Part shown: positions 8,974 to 17,393 of the stretch, in pieces | How positions within the stretch are numbered: the stretch's first letter is position 1 | Layout of the letters: each line of letters opens with the position of its first letter | Assembly: GCA_016789105.1 (NCBI GenBank) | Contig: JAEURN010000004.1 | Span: forward strand, 372,001 to 436,000 | Direction: 5' to 3' | Source of the DNA: Armatimonadota bacterium | GTDB lineage: Bacteria; Armatimonadota; Fimbriimonadia; Fimbriimonadales; Fimbriimonadaceae | DNA length: 64,000 bases | Program-made: the position numbers and the translations under genes | Notes under the pieces: model-generated | The model's input: the letters and a program-made list of their open reading frames with translations, nothing else | What the model was told of the DNA's origin: nothing | Database searches by the model: none

Positions 8974-9710
8974 CGGAGCCGCCCCGTTTGCATCGCAGCG
9001 GCCCGGGCAATGTCCAGCCGGCCGTTTGGGTTGCCGCCAAGCACGGTGTAGGTCATGCCGTCTTTGTCATACCACCCGACGGCGTCGGAAAAGACGTACA
9101 TGGCCTTGTTGGCAACCTTGCCCTGTTGTCCGCTGTCCAGGTTCCCGGTTTCGCACCGCCCATAGATGTCGTAGAGGCTGCCCTTGTACTCATACCGGAA
9201 GTTGAACCAGCAAGAGCCGCAACGCGTGCCCCGGAGCTGCGCCATCTGCCGCAAGTCCAAGTCGGGGATGGTTCGGTAGAACGTTTCCCGTATTTTGGCG
9301 GCCCCGGTTGCCGGGTCGTTGCCGTTCCAGGCCATCACCTGGGCCGATTTGGTTTCGATATGCGCCATGGGCGGGAGTGCTTTTGCCGAAGCGACCACGG
9401 GGTTCACCTGGTCTTGGAAGACCCGGTTGGCGGCGATTCCGATGCCGAAGACCGCGATGGCTGCCGCCGCCGCAGGCGCCCATTTGGCAAAAATCTTCCG
9501 GGCCTTTGGCCGAGCGATGTCTGCCAAAAGCGGTTGCAAGTTGGGCACAGACTCTTGGAGGGCGACAGAGCGCAGCGCAGACCGGAACGCCTGTGCAGAT
9601 TCAACATCCTTGGCCAAAGCTTGGTTGCCTTTCAGGACAGCTTGGAACTCTGCCCTTTCCTCCGCCGTCATCCGGTTGTCGAGATAGTCTTCGATGCGGG
9701 TGTGGTTCAT
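8970..9710 (-). CDS. Putative anti-sigma factor, single-pass membrane protein with extracytoplasmic CxxC
   Basis: A 246-residue protein with a short cytoplasmic domain (residues 1-75, starting MNHTRIEDYLDNRMTAEERAEF as in many anti-sigma factors), one transmembrane helix at about 77-96 (alanine/isoleucine-rich) and an extracytoplasmic domain of about 150 residues. The cytoplasmic part has no Cys, so it lacks the zinc HxxxCxxC of ZAS anti-sigma factors. The outer domain has C164-G-S-C167 and C186, a possible redox or metal site. Its ATG overlaps the stop of the upstream sigma factor (ATGA), which is the classic arrangement for a sigma/anti-sigma pair. Regulation by a membrane or redox signal is inference. 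Confidence 0.75.
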   Translation of the reverse strand: MNHTRIEDYLDNRMTAEERAEFQAVLKGNQALAKDVESAQAFRSALRSVALQESVPNLQPLLADIARPKARKIFAKWAPAAAAAIAVFGIGIAANRVFQDQVNPVVASAKALPPMAHIETKSAQVMAWNGNDPATGAAKIRETFYRTIPDLDLRQMAQLRGTRCGSCWFNFRYEYKGSLYDIYGRCETGNLDSGQQGKVANKAMYVFSDAVGWYDKDGMTYTVLGGNPNGRLDIARAAAMQTGRLR

Positions 9711-10282
9711 CGTGCGGCCTCTTGGGCGTTTTCTTTCAAGATCGCTTCCCGGATCATCTGCCGGGCACGGGAAAGTCTGGAGCGGACTGTCCCGATTGGG
9801 ACATCCATGATATCGGCGGCTTCTTCGTAAGTCAATTCTTCGACGTCGCAAAGTTGGACGGCCATCCGGTAAGGGGGTGTCAGTTCTTCCATTGCGGCAA
9901 AAATGCGTTCAGCCTCCAATTTGCCGTCCAACTCGCCCCAGAACCCTTCTTGAACGGGTTCGATTTCGGCATGGTCTTCCAAACTGAGGGCCTCTTTGTA
10001 CGACCGGATTACCATCAGCCGTTCGTTGCGGAGGATTTTAATGAGCCAAGACCGGAGGTTGCACCCGTCAAAGCGCTCCCAGGCTTTGAAAGCCTTTAAG
10101 AGGCAAGTTTGAACAAGGTCTTCGGCTTCTTCGGGGCTGCATCCCAGGCGTCGCGCCACACGGTAAAGGACAGGCAGTTCCGGAGAGACGGCCCGTTCAA
10201 AATCTCGGGGGTTGCGTTGGGTGAATATTCCCATTCGGGTGGCATCGTGGATCGCGCCGAGGGCCGATAAGGGGGCCGACAT
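9707..10282 (-). CDS. ECF RNA polymerase sigma factor
   Basis: A 191-residue sigma-70 family protein of the ECF type. Region 2 is seen as LYRVARRLGCSPEEAEDLVQTCLLKAFKAWERFDG with the LRSWLIKILRN segment, and region 4 as LTYEEAADIMDVPIGTVRSRLSRARQMIREA, a helix-turn-helix for -35 recognition. It has no region 3. ATG at 10282 is preferred: a TAAAAT hexamer 14 bases upstream would put the transcription start between it and the more distal TTG at 10294; ATG at 10234 is another option. It is translationally coupled to the downstream membrane anti-sigma candidate, so an envelope signal probably controls it. Confidence 0.93.
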   Translation of the reverse strand: MSAPLSALGAIHDATRMGIFTQRNPRDFERAVSPELPVLYRVARRLGCSPEEAEDLVQTCLLKAFKAWERFDGCNLRSWLIKILRNERLMVIRSYKEALSLEDHAEIEPVQEGFWGELDGKLEAERIFAAMEELTPPYRMAVQLCDVEELTYEEAADIMDVPIGTVRSRLSRARQMIREAILKENAQEAAR

Positions 10283-10375
10283 CGCTATCCACAATGATTT
10301 TAGGCCATTTTGGTTCCCGCCAGCCCGGTTTTGGCCAGGCCCTTCGGCACTAAGAACTCCGGGGCCGGACTCCCA

Positions 10376-11878
10376 CTATTCGTTTGCCCACCGGTTGACG
10401 AGCCACCAACAGGCTTGGTCGTGGGGTGTGAACCGGTGGTTCGTGATGATTTCGAACGCCGGGAGATAGCCCAGCTCGCGGTGACCATAAGCCCGGACCC
10501 GTTGGATGACCGTTTCCACATGGTGTTTGGCAATTCGGGCGCGCTCGATGTCGGCCAACGATCCGCCGATGCGCACATGGTTGTCGCGGGCAATCCGGGC
10601 GAATGTGTCGAACAGATACCGCATGGGAGCGAGTTTCCCTATGGCGGCATCGGGCTCACACTGGGCGTAGCTGGCGTGGGCTTCCCGCATCAGCACCAGT
10701 GCTTCCACCATCCCACGCAAGGCAAGGGCGACATTTTTGTAGGGTTCGGCCGGGGCGAGTCGGATCGCCTTCTCACTGAGTTGGACTAGCTTCTTGGCAC
10801 GCTCGGGCTCTGCTTCGTCACGGTGGTGGAGCCAGGCCAAAAAGGGGTTGCCAGCCAGGAAGAGCCGGGATTTGAGCTTGTGGCGGTGCCCAGAGGCCGC
10901 CCAAACCCCACCCATTTGCTCCAATTCGACCCCCATGGTTTTGGCCCAGTCCGCCGCTTCTCCAAATGAATCGGCCAGGCTTTCCCCCGAATTCGGATCG
11001 GCCGCGATCCGGGCGGCCCATTCCACGGCTGGGAAGATGCTGTCGTAGGGGTTGTACATCACCTGTTCCCAAGTGGTTAGGCAGACCCCTTCAAGTTTGA
11101 GGCTATGGGCATCTTGGGCCACCTGGCGGACATTCGATTCCGTCCGGGCCACGTGCATCCAAGCCGCGTTGTAAACGGCGGTGGCCGGGCAAGCGACTAC
11201 GTCGAATCCGGAGAAGGCCGCCGCTGATTTTTGGACGCCGCCTCCATATTGCCAATCAAAGATCAGGGTTTCACGGGGGAGCCCTTCCAGAGCTGACGGA
11301 TGGTCCAGGAACATGTCCCCCCAAAGGGCGGGCCGGCGCCCATGCCCGACCACCCGCCGGATGAGCGGTTCGAAGTGGCGCTGGTAAAGCCAAGCCTTTT
11401 CGTCCACGGCTTTCCCGGCCATCAAGGCGGCACAACGGGGACATTTGCCGAGTTGGGCGGTTTCGTCTCCCCCAATGTGGATGATTTCCGACTTGAAGAC
11501 GTCGGCGGTTTCGTCGATCAGGGCCTCGCACAGATTGACGAATTCTGGGCAACTGGGGCAGGCCTGGAGTCCGGAAAAGACCTCTTCGCGGAAGATGCGC
11601 CCTTCTTCGCAGTTGAAGAACCCTTCAAAATGGCCGAGAAGGTTGATAAACGGGATGATTTCCAGGGATGGGAATTCTGCTTGAAGCGACCGGATCTGGT
11701 CGGGTGTGACCGCCCCTTTGCCGTGGCTCCACGGAGTCGATTGGTAGGCAAAGCGATGTTCCAAATAGAGCCCGATGGCATCGTAACCAGCATCCTGGGC
11801 GGTGGCGGCAAATTGGTAAAGATGGTCGAGGGTTGGCGATTGTTCCCGGGCAAAATCGACCATCCATATGCGGCGCAT
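10376..11878 (-). CDS. GH20-type beta-N-acetylhexosaminidase
   Basis: A 500-residue protein whose N-terminal 330 residues form a GH20 TIM barrel. HIGGDE at residues 134-139 is the family catalytic signature (Asp138-Glu139, substrate-assisted mechanism with the N-acetyl group); other fits are GYDAIGLYLEHRF near 31 and LWGDMFLDHP in the middle. It lacks a signal peptide and the usual N-terminal GH20b domain, so it may act inside the cell, for example in peptidoglycan or chitin-fragment recycling. The C-terminal 150 residues are helical and of unknown role. ATG at 11878 follows a TATCCT hexamer by exactly 6 bases. It lies divergent to ubiX. Confidence 0.85.
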   Translation of the reverse strand: MRRIWMVDFAREQSPTLDHLYQFAATAQDAGYDAIGLYLEHRFAYQSTPWSHGKGAVTPDQIRSLQAEFPSLEIIPFINLLGHFEGFFNCEEGRIFREEVFSGLQACPSCPEFVNLCEALIDETADVFKSEIIHIGGDETAQLGKCPRCAALMAGKAVDEKAWLYQRHFEPLIRRVVGHGRRPALWGDMFLDHPSALEGLPRETLIFDWQYGGGVQKSAAAFSGFDVVACPATAVYNAAWMHVARTESNVRQVAQDAHSLKLEGVCLTTWEQVMYNPYDSIFPAVEWAARIAADPNSGESLADSFGEAADWAKTMGVELEQMGGVWAASGHRHKLKSRLFLAGNPFLAWLHHRDEAEPERAKKLVQLSEKAIRLAPAEPYKNVALALRGMVEALVLMREAHASYAQCEPDAAIGKLAPMRYLFDTFARIARDNHVRIGGSLADIERARIAKHHVETVIQRVRAYGHRELGYLPAFEIITNHRFTPHDQACWWLVNRWANE

Positions 11879-11884
11879 GGAGTC

Positions 11885-11890
11885 AGGATA
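11885..11890 (-). promoter_or_regulatory. -10 element TATCCT, leaderless type, before the GH20 gene
   Basis: On the minus strand TATCCT ends 6 bases before the ATG at 11878. Confidence 0.55.
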
Positions 11891-11948
11891 CTGGTTTCAG
11901 CCCTAGGGTTGCCGTCCGCATGGCCGGGTGCGCGTAGAATCGGGGGTG

Positions 11949-12548
11949 ATGGGAACCGGTCGGATCGTATTGGCGGTGACAGGGGCGAGCGGGGCGATCT
12001 ATGCCCAACGCCTGGCCCGGCACCTCGCCCAGAACTTTGACGAGATCTACTTGATGCTCAGCACGCAGGCCATCGACGTCGCCCTGACCGAGCTGGGTGT
12101 CGCCATTAACCGGAAGGAGTTTTCAACCCAGCCCTGGCTTGGCAAGAGTTTCCGGAACATCCACCTCCTGGACGAAAAGGATTACTTCACTCCACCGGCC
12201 AGTGGGAGTTTCCGGCACGACGGCATGATCATTTGCCCATGCAGCATGGGCACGGCCGGCCGGATCGCCAACGGGGTGAGCAACGATTTGGTGACCCGCG
12301 CCGCCGATGTCTGCCTAAAGGAACGCCGGCCGCTCATCCTTGTCCCTCGCGAGATGCCATGGAACCTGATCCATTTGCGGAACATGACCCAACTCGCCGA
12401 GGCGGGGGCAACGATTTTGCCGGCGAGCCCGGCATGGTACGGCAAACCGAAGTCGATGGAAGATTTGGCTGACACCGTGGTAGCCCGGATTCTGCAGGCT
12501 GTCGGAGTCGAACAAAACCTATTTGCCCAATGGATGGTCGAAGAATGA
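11949..12548 (+). CDS. ubiX: Flavin prenyltransferase UbiX family
   Basis: A 199-residue flavoprotein that attaches dimethylallyl phosphate to FMN, making the prenyl-FMN cofactor of UbiD-type decarboxylases. It has the N-terminal VTGASGAIYAQRL FMN loop, the PCSMGTAGRIANGVSNDLVTRAADVCLKERRPLILVPREMPWN central signature and the LRNMTQLAEAGATILP segment. The length is normal. ATG at 11949 is preceded by a GGGGGTG stretch, and a TAGAAT hexamer ends 8 bases upstream. Its stop overlaps the next start (ATGA). No ubiD is in view, so the client enzyme, possibly in quinone synthesis, lies elsewhere. Confidence 0.95.
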   Translation: MGTGRIVLAVTGASGAIYAQRLARHLAQNFDEIYLMLSTQAIDVALTELGVAINRKEFSTQPWLGKSFRNIHLLDEKDYFTPPASGSFRHDGMIICPCSMGTAGRIANGVSNDLVTRAADVCLKERRPLILVPREMPWNLIHLRNMTQLAEAGATILPASPAWYGKPKSMEDLADTVVARILQAVGVEQNLFAQWMVEE

Positions 12549-13447
12549 AAAGAGCCATTGTTGCCGGGGGAACCGGGTTTGTTGGCCGCCACCTTTGCCA
12601 AGAACTCTCCAACCAAGGCTGGGAACCAGTTGTCTTGACCCGGAAAGTTCAAAGCGGGGCCGGTTTTCGACAGGTGCAATGGGATGGCAAGAACCAGGGC
12701 GAATGGTCGGCCGAAATCAATGGGGCCGATGCCGTTTTCAATTTGAGCGGGGCACCCGTTGAGCAGAAATGGACTCCGGAGTACCGCCAAGTGATCTGCC
12801 GTTCGCGGGTGGATTCGACAGCCGCTTTGCATCAGGCGGTGAGTGCTGCCGATTCCAAACCCCGGGCGTGGGTCAACGCCAGTGCGGTCGGGTTTTATGG
12901 GGATAGAGGGGACGAGGTTTTGGGCGAGAGCGCCCGGGCCGGGGTCGGATTTTTGCCAGACGTGTGCCAGGCTTGGGAACGCGCCTGTCTCACTCCCGTT
13001 ATCGAGGGTGTCAAGCAGGTCTGCGTCCGAAACGGCCACGTCCTCGGGGCGGATGACGGATTGTTGCCGGTCATGCTCAAGCTCGCCAAATCATTTTTGG
13101 GCGGGGCCGCTGGCGATGGGAGGCAGTGGATGCCTCTGATCCATGTGCGCGATTTGGCCCGGTTCTATATCTGGTGCATCGACCACGTCAACTCGGGGCC
13201 AATCAACGGTTGCGCTCCGGAACCCGTGACCAATGCACAGTTCATGTCGCAGCTCCGGATGGCGGTTGGGCGTCCGTTTTCCCCGCCCGTCCCCAAGCCG
13301 CTGTTGGAGTTTGGAACCGGTCTGGTTGGTATGCAAGGCTCCTTGATGACAATGAGCCACCGGGCCGTGCCGACTTTGGCTCAATCGCTCGGGTTCCGGT
13401 GGGAGTTCCCGACTTTGGAATCGATGCTGGCCGACTTGGTGAAGTAG
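12545..13447 (+). CDS. TIGR01777-type sugar nucleotide epimerase-like protein (YfcH family)
   Basis: A 300-residue extended short-chain dehydrogenase. It has the N-terminal GGTGFVGRHLCQEL dinucleotide loop (about residues 7-20), NLSGAPV in place of the usual active strand end, SAVGFYGDRGDE with the conserved Tyr, and the C-terminal LLEFGTGLVGMQGSLMTMSHRAVP and LGFRWEFPTLESML segments characteristic of the YfcH group. The substrate of this group is unknown; it is placed with nucleotide-sugar epimerases by fold. Its start overlaps the ubiX stop by 4 bases, so the two are translationally coupled. Confidence 0.88.
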   Translation: MKRAIVAGGTGFVGRHLCQELSNQGWEPVVLTRKVQSGAGFRQVQWDGKNQGEWSAEINGADAVFNLSGAPVEQKWTPEYRQVICRSRVDSTAALHQAVSAADSKPRAWVNASAVGFYGDRGDEVLGESARAGVGFLPDVCQAWERACLTPVIEGVKQVCVRNGHVLGADDGLLPVMLKLAKSFLGGAAGDGRQWMPLIHVRDLARFYIWCIDHVNSGPINGCAPEPVTNAQFMSQLRMAVGRPFSPPVPKPLLEFGTGLVGMQGSLMTMSHRAVPTLAQSLGFRWEFPTLESMLADLVK

Positions 13448-13456
13448 GGCTGTTTT

Positions 13457-13488
13457 CCGCCCGGGGCGGAGTTCCGGCTTGCCGGAAC
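13457..13488 (+). repeat. Two adjacent inverted repeats after the epimerase gene
   Basis: In the 105-base gap between the epimerase and PLP-enzyme genes there are two hairpin-forming stretches: CCGCC/GGCGG around 13457-13469 and a perfect 18-base palindrome at 13471-13488 (stem GTTCCGGC, two-base TT centre). There is no T-tract, so a rho-independent terminator is not clear; a factor-dependent terminator or operator are alternatives. Confidence 0.4.
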
Positions 13489-13552
13489 GAGGGATTGGCC
13501 TCGGGCCGGGCGGTCGCTGCACCTAGCCAGGGGGTATCGTCGCCAAATCAAC

Positions 13553-14722
13553 ATGAAGCGGGAAACCCTGCTCCAACACCTAGGCGAAGAGCGGCACCAC
13601 CTGGGTGCAGTGACGCCGCCAATCTTTCAAACATCGCTGTTCGTCCAGCCCGACTTTGACACGTTCCGGGGAAAGCTCAAAGATCCGAGCCAGTCTGAAG
13701 AGCGGTTTGTTTACAGTCGGGTTGGGAACCCGAACCTCTCGATTGTCGAAAAGAAATTGGCGATGCTAGAAGGCACAGAGTCGGCTTTGGTCTTTGCCAG
13801 CGGCATGGCGGCGATTTCTGCGGCGATCCTCCATTGTGTGCGTGCCGGGGACCACATCGTCTGTATCGACACCGCTTACGGACCAACCCGCGAATTCCTG
13901 ACGAACTACCTGCCTGATTTCGGCATTGAAACGACATTCGTGGCCGGCTGCGATTCGCAGGAGATTTTCGATGCTTGCACCGAGGATACGAAGCTGGTTT
14001 ACTTGGAATCGCCGAGCAGCATCTTGTTCCGTGCCCAAGATTTCCGGGCTGTTTCGGCTTTTGCCCGCGAGCGGGGGATTTGGACCGTGGCCGACAATTC
14101 CAATGCGACACCTCTCTTCCAACAACCACATTCCCTGGGCATCGACATCGTCGTCCATTCGGCCACCAAATACCTTTGCGGCCACAGCGACGTCGTGGCG
14201 GGGGCGCTTTGTGCCCGCAAAGATGTGACAACGGCCATCGAATTGCGGGAAGGGCAATGGTTTGGCGGTAGGTTGGCCCCGTTCGATGCATGGCTGATGC
14301 TGAGGGGTTTGCGGACGCTGAAACTCCGGGTGGACGAAGCGCAGCGGCAGGGAAGGTTGCTCTTCGACTTCGTCAAAGGTCTCGGGCTGGGTGAAGTCCT
14401 CTATTCCGGGGATCCCGACCATCCCCAAGCCGGTCTCATTTCACAGCAGCAGACTGGGCACACCAGCCTGGTCACCCTCATCCCGACTTGTCAGGAAGAA
14501 TCAGCCGTCAAGCAGTTTTTGGAATCACTGAAAGTGTTTCAGATGGGGGTCAGCTGGGGCGGGTTCGAAAGCCTCGCGGTTCCCGTTTTTGGCAAACCGA
14601 TGGACTGGCCGGATGAACGGTGGATGGTGCGGTTTTATGCCGGGCTTGAAGACATCGCGGATTTGCAATTGGACATCTCGGCGGCGGCCCACCATCTTGC
14701 GCCGGCCGTCACCGCGAATTGA
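13553..14722 (+). CDS. Cys/Met metabolism PLP-dependent enzyme (cystathionine gamma-lyase/synthase family)
   Basis: A 389-residue fold-type I PLP enzyme. It shows YSRVGNPNLSIVEKKLAMLEGTESALVFASGMAAIS (residues 54-88) where the phosphate and Tyr contacts lie, VADNSNATPLFQ with the Asp181 that pairs with the pyridine nitrogen, and the Schiff-base Lys206 in HSATKYLCGHSD. The family includes cystathionine gamma-synthase, beta- and gamma-lyase, methionine gamma-lyase and O-acetylhomoserine sulfhydrylase; the sequence does not decide between them. A TATCGT hexamer sits 12 bases before the ATG. The last 14 bases overlap a small gene on the opposite strand. Confidence 0.9.
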   Translation: MKRETLLQHLGEERHHLGAVTPPIFQTSLFVQPDFDTFRGKLKDPSQSEERFVYSRVGNPNLSIVEKKLAMLEGTESALVFASGMAAISAAILHCVRAGDHIVCIDTAYGPTREFLTNYLPDFGIETTFVAGCDSQEIFDACTEDTKLVYLESPSSILFRAQDFRAVSAFARERGIWTVADNSNATPLFQQPHSLGIDIVVHSATKYLCGHSDVVAGALCARKDVTTAIELREGQWFGGRLAPFDAWLMLRGLRTLKLRVDEAQRQGRLLFDFVKGLGLGEVLYSGDPDHPQAGLISQQQTGHTSLVTLIPTCQEESAVKQFLESLKVFQMGVSWGGFESLAVPVFGKPMDWPDERWMVRFYAGLEDIADLQLDISAAAHHLAPAVTAN

Positions 14723-14825
14723 ACAGCCAACCGGCGGCGACCAGCAGCGCCGCGGCCATCGCAACCTTTTCGACCAATGACCGCAGGATGCGATCCCGGA
14801 TCACGGGGAGGGGGGGGTCGGTCAT
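14709..14825 (-). CDS. 38-residue single-span membrane mini-protein
   Basis: A short frame not usually called: 38 codons, a charged N-terminal half (DRILRSLVEK) and one predicted transmembrane helix (VAMAAALLVAAGWLF, about residues 21-35). Its ATG overlaps the TGA of the upstream gene at 14822-15184 (ATGA), the same coupling used by several gene pairs in this window, which is the main reason to believe it. No family is recognised. It overlaps the end of the PLP-enzyme gene by 14 bases antisense. Confidence 0.5.
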   Translation of the reverse strand: MTDPPLPVIRDRILRSLVEKVAMAAALLVAAGWLFNSR

Positions 14826-15184
14826 AGATCCCAGGGCATTTTCTCGGTTGTGCCGGTTTGGGCTGCGGTTTGCGTGGGCTCTGCGACGTCAACCGTTGCC
14901 ATATCCCAAGGCATGTTTTCCACAAGTTCAGCCGGAGTTGTCCCAAGTGCTGGCGCAACAACCACTTCGGCAACCTCCCGGATCGGCGTCGTTTCCGGCT
15001 CTGGCCGGTTCCGCAGGTGCTCGACTTCCCGGATGAGGGCCTTATTTTCGGTTTGAAGACGCAGCGATTCGTCGGCGTACTTCTGGGCCCGGCCGACATT
15101 GCGGAGCAACTCAATATGGCGGATCGCCTCCAGGGCGATCCCCCCTGCCAGCCCGACGCAGACCCATGCCACGGCTTCGACCAT
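14822..15184 (-). CDS. Small membrane-anchored protein with coiled coil and repeated MPWD motif
   Basis: A 120-residue protein of no recognised family. Residues 4-21 are a hydrophobic segment that could anchor it ([16 protein letters not shown]), followed by a heptad-like charged helix (about 28-58). The C-terminal 60 residues are acidic and probably unstructured, and contain the motif MPWD twice: ENMPWDM near residue 90 and EKMPWDL at the very end, which looks like a duplicated docking motif. ATG at 15184 is 7 bases after a TATCCT hexamer and also has a GAGGGA stretch before it. It is divergent from sdaA and coupled to the 38-residue membrane protein. Confidence 0.6.
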   Translation of the reverse strand: MVEAVAWVCVGLAGGIALEAIRHIELLRNVGRAQKYADESLRLQTENKALIREVEHLRNRPEPETTPIREVAEVVVAPALGTTPAELVENMPWDMATVDVAEPTQTAAQTGTTEKMPWDL

Positions 15185-15191
15185 TCCCTCA

Positions 15192-15197
15192 AGGATA
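15192..15197 (-). promoter_or_regulatory. -10 element TATCCT, leaderless type
   Basis: On the minus strand TATCCT ends 7 bases before the ATG at 15184; TATACT for sdaA is 13 bases away on the other strand, so the two promoters lie back to back. Confidence 0.5.
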
Positions 15198-15210
15198 CCG
15201 CCCGGGCCCG

Positions 15211-15216
15211 TATACT
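15211..15216 (+). promoter_or_regulatory. -10 element TATACT, leaderless type, before sdaA
   Basis: TATACT ends exactly 6 bases before the GTG start at 15223. Confidence 0.6.
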
Positions 15217-15222
15217 CGCCCT

Positions 15223-16635
15223 GTGGCGGTTTTGCGGGAAGCGGTTTCGGTGTTCGACATTTTCAAGATCGGGGTCGGCCCCAGCAGCTCCCACACTCTT
15301 GGGCCCTGGCGCGCGGCCCAGGAATTCGTGGGATCGCTCCCCGATGGCCAAATTGAGTCGATCCATGTTGATTTGTTCGGCAGCCTGGCCAAAACCGGCA
15401 AGGGTCACGGAACCGATATCGCCGTCCAACTCGGTTTGATGGGTTGGGATCCCCGAACCTGCGATGTTTCCGCAATCGGCTCAATGTTAGAAACTATTCA
15501 GGAAACCAAACGGTTGATGTGCCGTAATGCCGAGATCGAATTCGTACCCAGCAAGCATATCGTTCTCCATCGCCAAACCACTTTGCCTTTTCATCCAAAT
15601 GGTTTGACATTTTCAGCCATCGTTGATGGAGCAAAATATTCGGAAACCTACTATTCTGTCGGGGGTGGCTTCGTGGTTAAGGAACACCAAGAGCTTTCCG
15701 GGGCCCGGTGCCTGATCCTTCCGTACCCCGTGGAAAGCGCAGCCGAACTTAGCGAGCACTGCCGATCCAACGGGCTTGATATCCCGGCCGTGAGCCGGGA
15801 AAACGAAGCACGGTGGCGCCCGGCTGGCGAAACCGAAAGTGGTCTGGCTGACATTTGGTCTGCGATGAAGGATTGCATCTACCGGGGTTGCCACACCGAT
15901 GGGGTGTTGCCGGGAGGGTTGAACGTGGTGCGCCGGGCCAAAAAGCAGAATGCCGACTTGGTCGGCACAAGGACGTATTCGGACTTCGACGGGTGGGTCG
16001 CGGCGATGCGCTACGCCAGCCCAAATTTCCAGCAGACCCTGCGCTGGATCAGCGTGTTTGCGTTGGCGGTGAACGAAGAAAATGCGGCCTTTGGCCGGGT
16101 GGTGACGGCCCCGACTAACGGGGCTGCTGGGGTGATCCCGGCGGTGATGATGTACGGGTACACATTTTTGGGGTTCACCGATTCGCAGTTGCACGACTTT
16201 TTGCTGGTCGCCGGGGAAATCGGCTGCCTCTTCAAAAAAGGGGCCACGATCAGTGCTGCGATGGGGGGGTGCATGGCGGAAATCGGCGTGAGCTCGGCCA
16301 TGGCGGCGGCCGGACACGCCTACATGTTGGGCTGCGACACGGAACGGGTTTTGATGGCTGCAGAAATCGCGATGGAGCACCACCTTGGCTTGACGTGCGA
16401 CCCCGTCGGCGGCCTTGTCCAGGTGCCCTGCATCGAGCGCAACACTATGGGGGCGATGAAAGCCATCACGGCAGCGAATATTGCCTTGGCGAGCGACCCG
16501 GCCCTGGCCAAAGTTAGCTTGGACGACGTGATTGCCACCATGTGGGAAACGGCCAAAGACATGAATACGCGATACAAGGAAACGAGCGAAGGGGGCTTGG
16601 CGGTGAGGATCCCGGTGGTTGTCCCCGAATGCTAG
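15223..16635 (+). CDS. sdaA: L-serine ammonia-lyase (iron-sulfur type)
   Basis: A 470-residue single-chain L-serine dehydratase that converts serine to pyruvate and ammonia with a [4Fe-4S] cluster. The N-terminal beta domain carries [20 protein letters not shown] and the [14 protein letters not shown] segment; the alpha domain has [59 protein letters not shown], supplying the cluster cysteines. GTG at 15223 is chosen because a TATACT hexamer ends exactly 6 bases before it and because family N-termini begin about here; the open frame extends 19 codons further upstream without homology. It converges with trhO with a 4-base overlap. Confidence 0.95.
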   Translation: MAVLREAVSVFDIFKIGVGPSSSHTLGPWRAAQEFVGSLPDGQIESIHVDLFGSLAKTGKGHGTDIAVQLGLMGWDPRTCDVSAIGSMLETIQETKRLMCRNAEIEFVPSKHIVLHRQTTLPFHPNGLTFSAIVDGAKYSETYYSVGGGFVVKEHQELSGARCLILPYPVESAAELSEHCRSNGLDIPAVSRENEARWRPAGETESGLADIWSAMKDCIYRGCHTDGVLPGGLNVVRRAKKQNADLVGTRTYSDFDGWVAAMRYASPNFQQTLRWISVFALAVNEENAAFGRVVTAPTNGAAGVIPAVMMYGYTFLGFTDSQLHDFLLVAGEIGCLFKKGATISAAMGGCMAEIGVSSAMAAAGHAYMLGCDTERVLMAAEIAMEHHLGLTCDPVGGLVQVPCIERNTMGAMKAITAANIALASDPALAKVSLDDVIATMWETAKDMNTRYKETSEGGLAVRIPVVVPEC

Positions 16636-17393
16636 CGGCTGGGTTGCAGGGAGCCGTCCACGCCGATCCGCTCGTCGAAGACAAAACATTCGCCGAGGAA
16701 TAGGCTTTCAGAAGGGGGGATTTCTTCCAAGTAGCGCAAGATCCCGCCTTCGAGGTGGAAGACCTGGCTGTGGCCGAGTTGGCGAAGATAAGCGGTCGCC
16801 TTTTCGCACCGGATCCCCCCAGTGCAAAACATCGCCACCGGTTGGTCGCGGTTTTCCAGCCGCTGGGCATATTCGGGGAATTCGTTGAAGGCATTGGTGC
16901 CCGGATCAACTGCGCCTTGGAATGTCCCCAGTTCAATTTCATAGGTGTTCCGGCAATCGATCAGGAGGACATCGGATCGGGAGATCAGAGCATTCCAATT
17001 ACGGGGCGGAACGTAGGTTCCGACTCCGGCGTTGGGGTCTACCCCCGGCACGCCCATGGTGACAATCTCCTGTTTGAGCCGGACTTTCCACCGCTTGAAC
17101 GGCGGTGCGGAGGCGGTGCTGAATTTGATGTCCAACCCGGTGAACCGGGGGTCGGTTGCCAGGGATTTGAAGAAGGAAGCGACATCTGCCGGTGTGCCGC
17201 AAAGCGTGGAATTGATGCCTTCGGGGGCTACCAGCACGGTGCCCAAAAGGTTGTGGGCCAGTCCGAGGCTATCAACCCAGCCGGCAACAGATTCTGGATC
17301 CCCGATTGGGGTGAACCGATAAAACGCGGCGACTTTTGCCACGTGGGGTTCAAGCTTGGGCGTGTGCGGTTCCCCTGATGGCATCGACGGCAT
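16632..17393 (-). CDS. trhO: tRNA uridine(34) hydroxylase, rhodanese-like (TrhO/YceA)
   Basis: A 253-residue protein with an N-terminal acylphosphatase-like domain ([15 protein letters not shown]... to [17 protein letters not shown]) and a rhodanese domain from about residue 125 with the active loop [10 protein letters not shown]. TrhO hydroxylates U34 of tRNA to 5-hydroxyuridine. The family usually has further C-terminal cysteines; this one ends soon after the rhodanese domain, so it is at the short end. The start is uncertain: ATG at 17393 overlaps the upstream gene by 44 bases, while GTG at 17342 would start just after that gene and still keep the conserved N-terminus. Confidence 0.88.
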   Translation of the reverse strand: MPSMPSGEPHTPKLEPHVAKVAAFYRFTPIGDPESVAGWVDSLGLAHNLLGTVLVAPEGINSTLCGTPADVASFFKSLATDPRFTGLDIKFSTASAPPFKRWKVRLKQEIVTMGVPGVDPNAGVGTYVPPRNWNALISRSDVLLIDCRNTYEIELGTFQGAVDPGTNAFNEFPEYAQRLENRDQPVAMFCTGGIRCEKATAYLRQLGHSQVFHLEGGILRYLEEIPPSESLFLGECFVFDERIGVDGSLQPSR

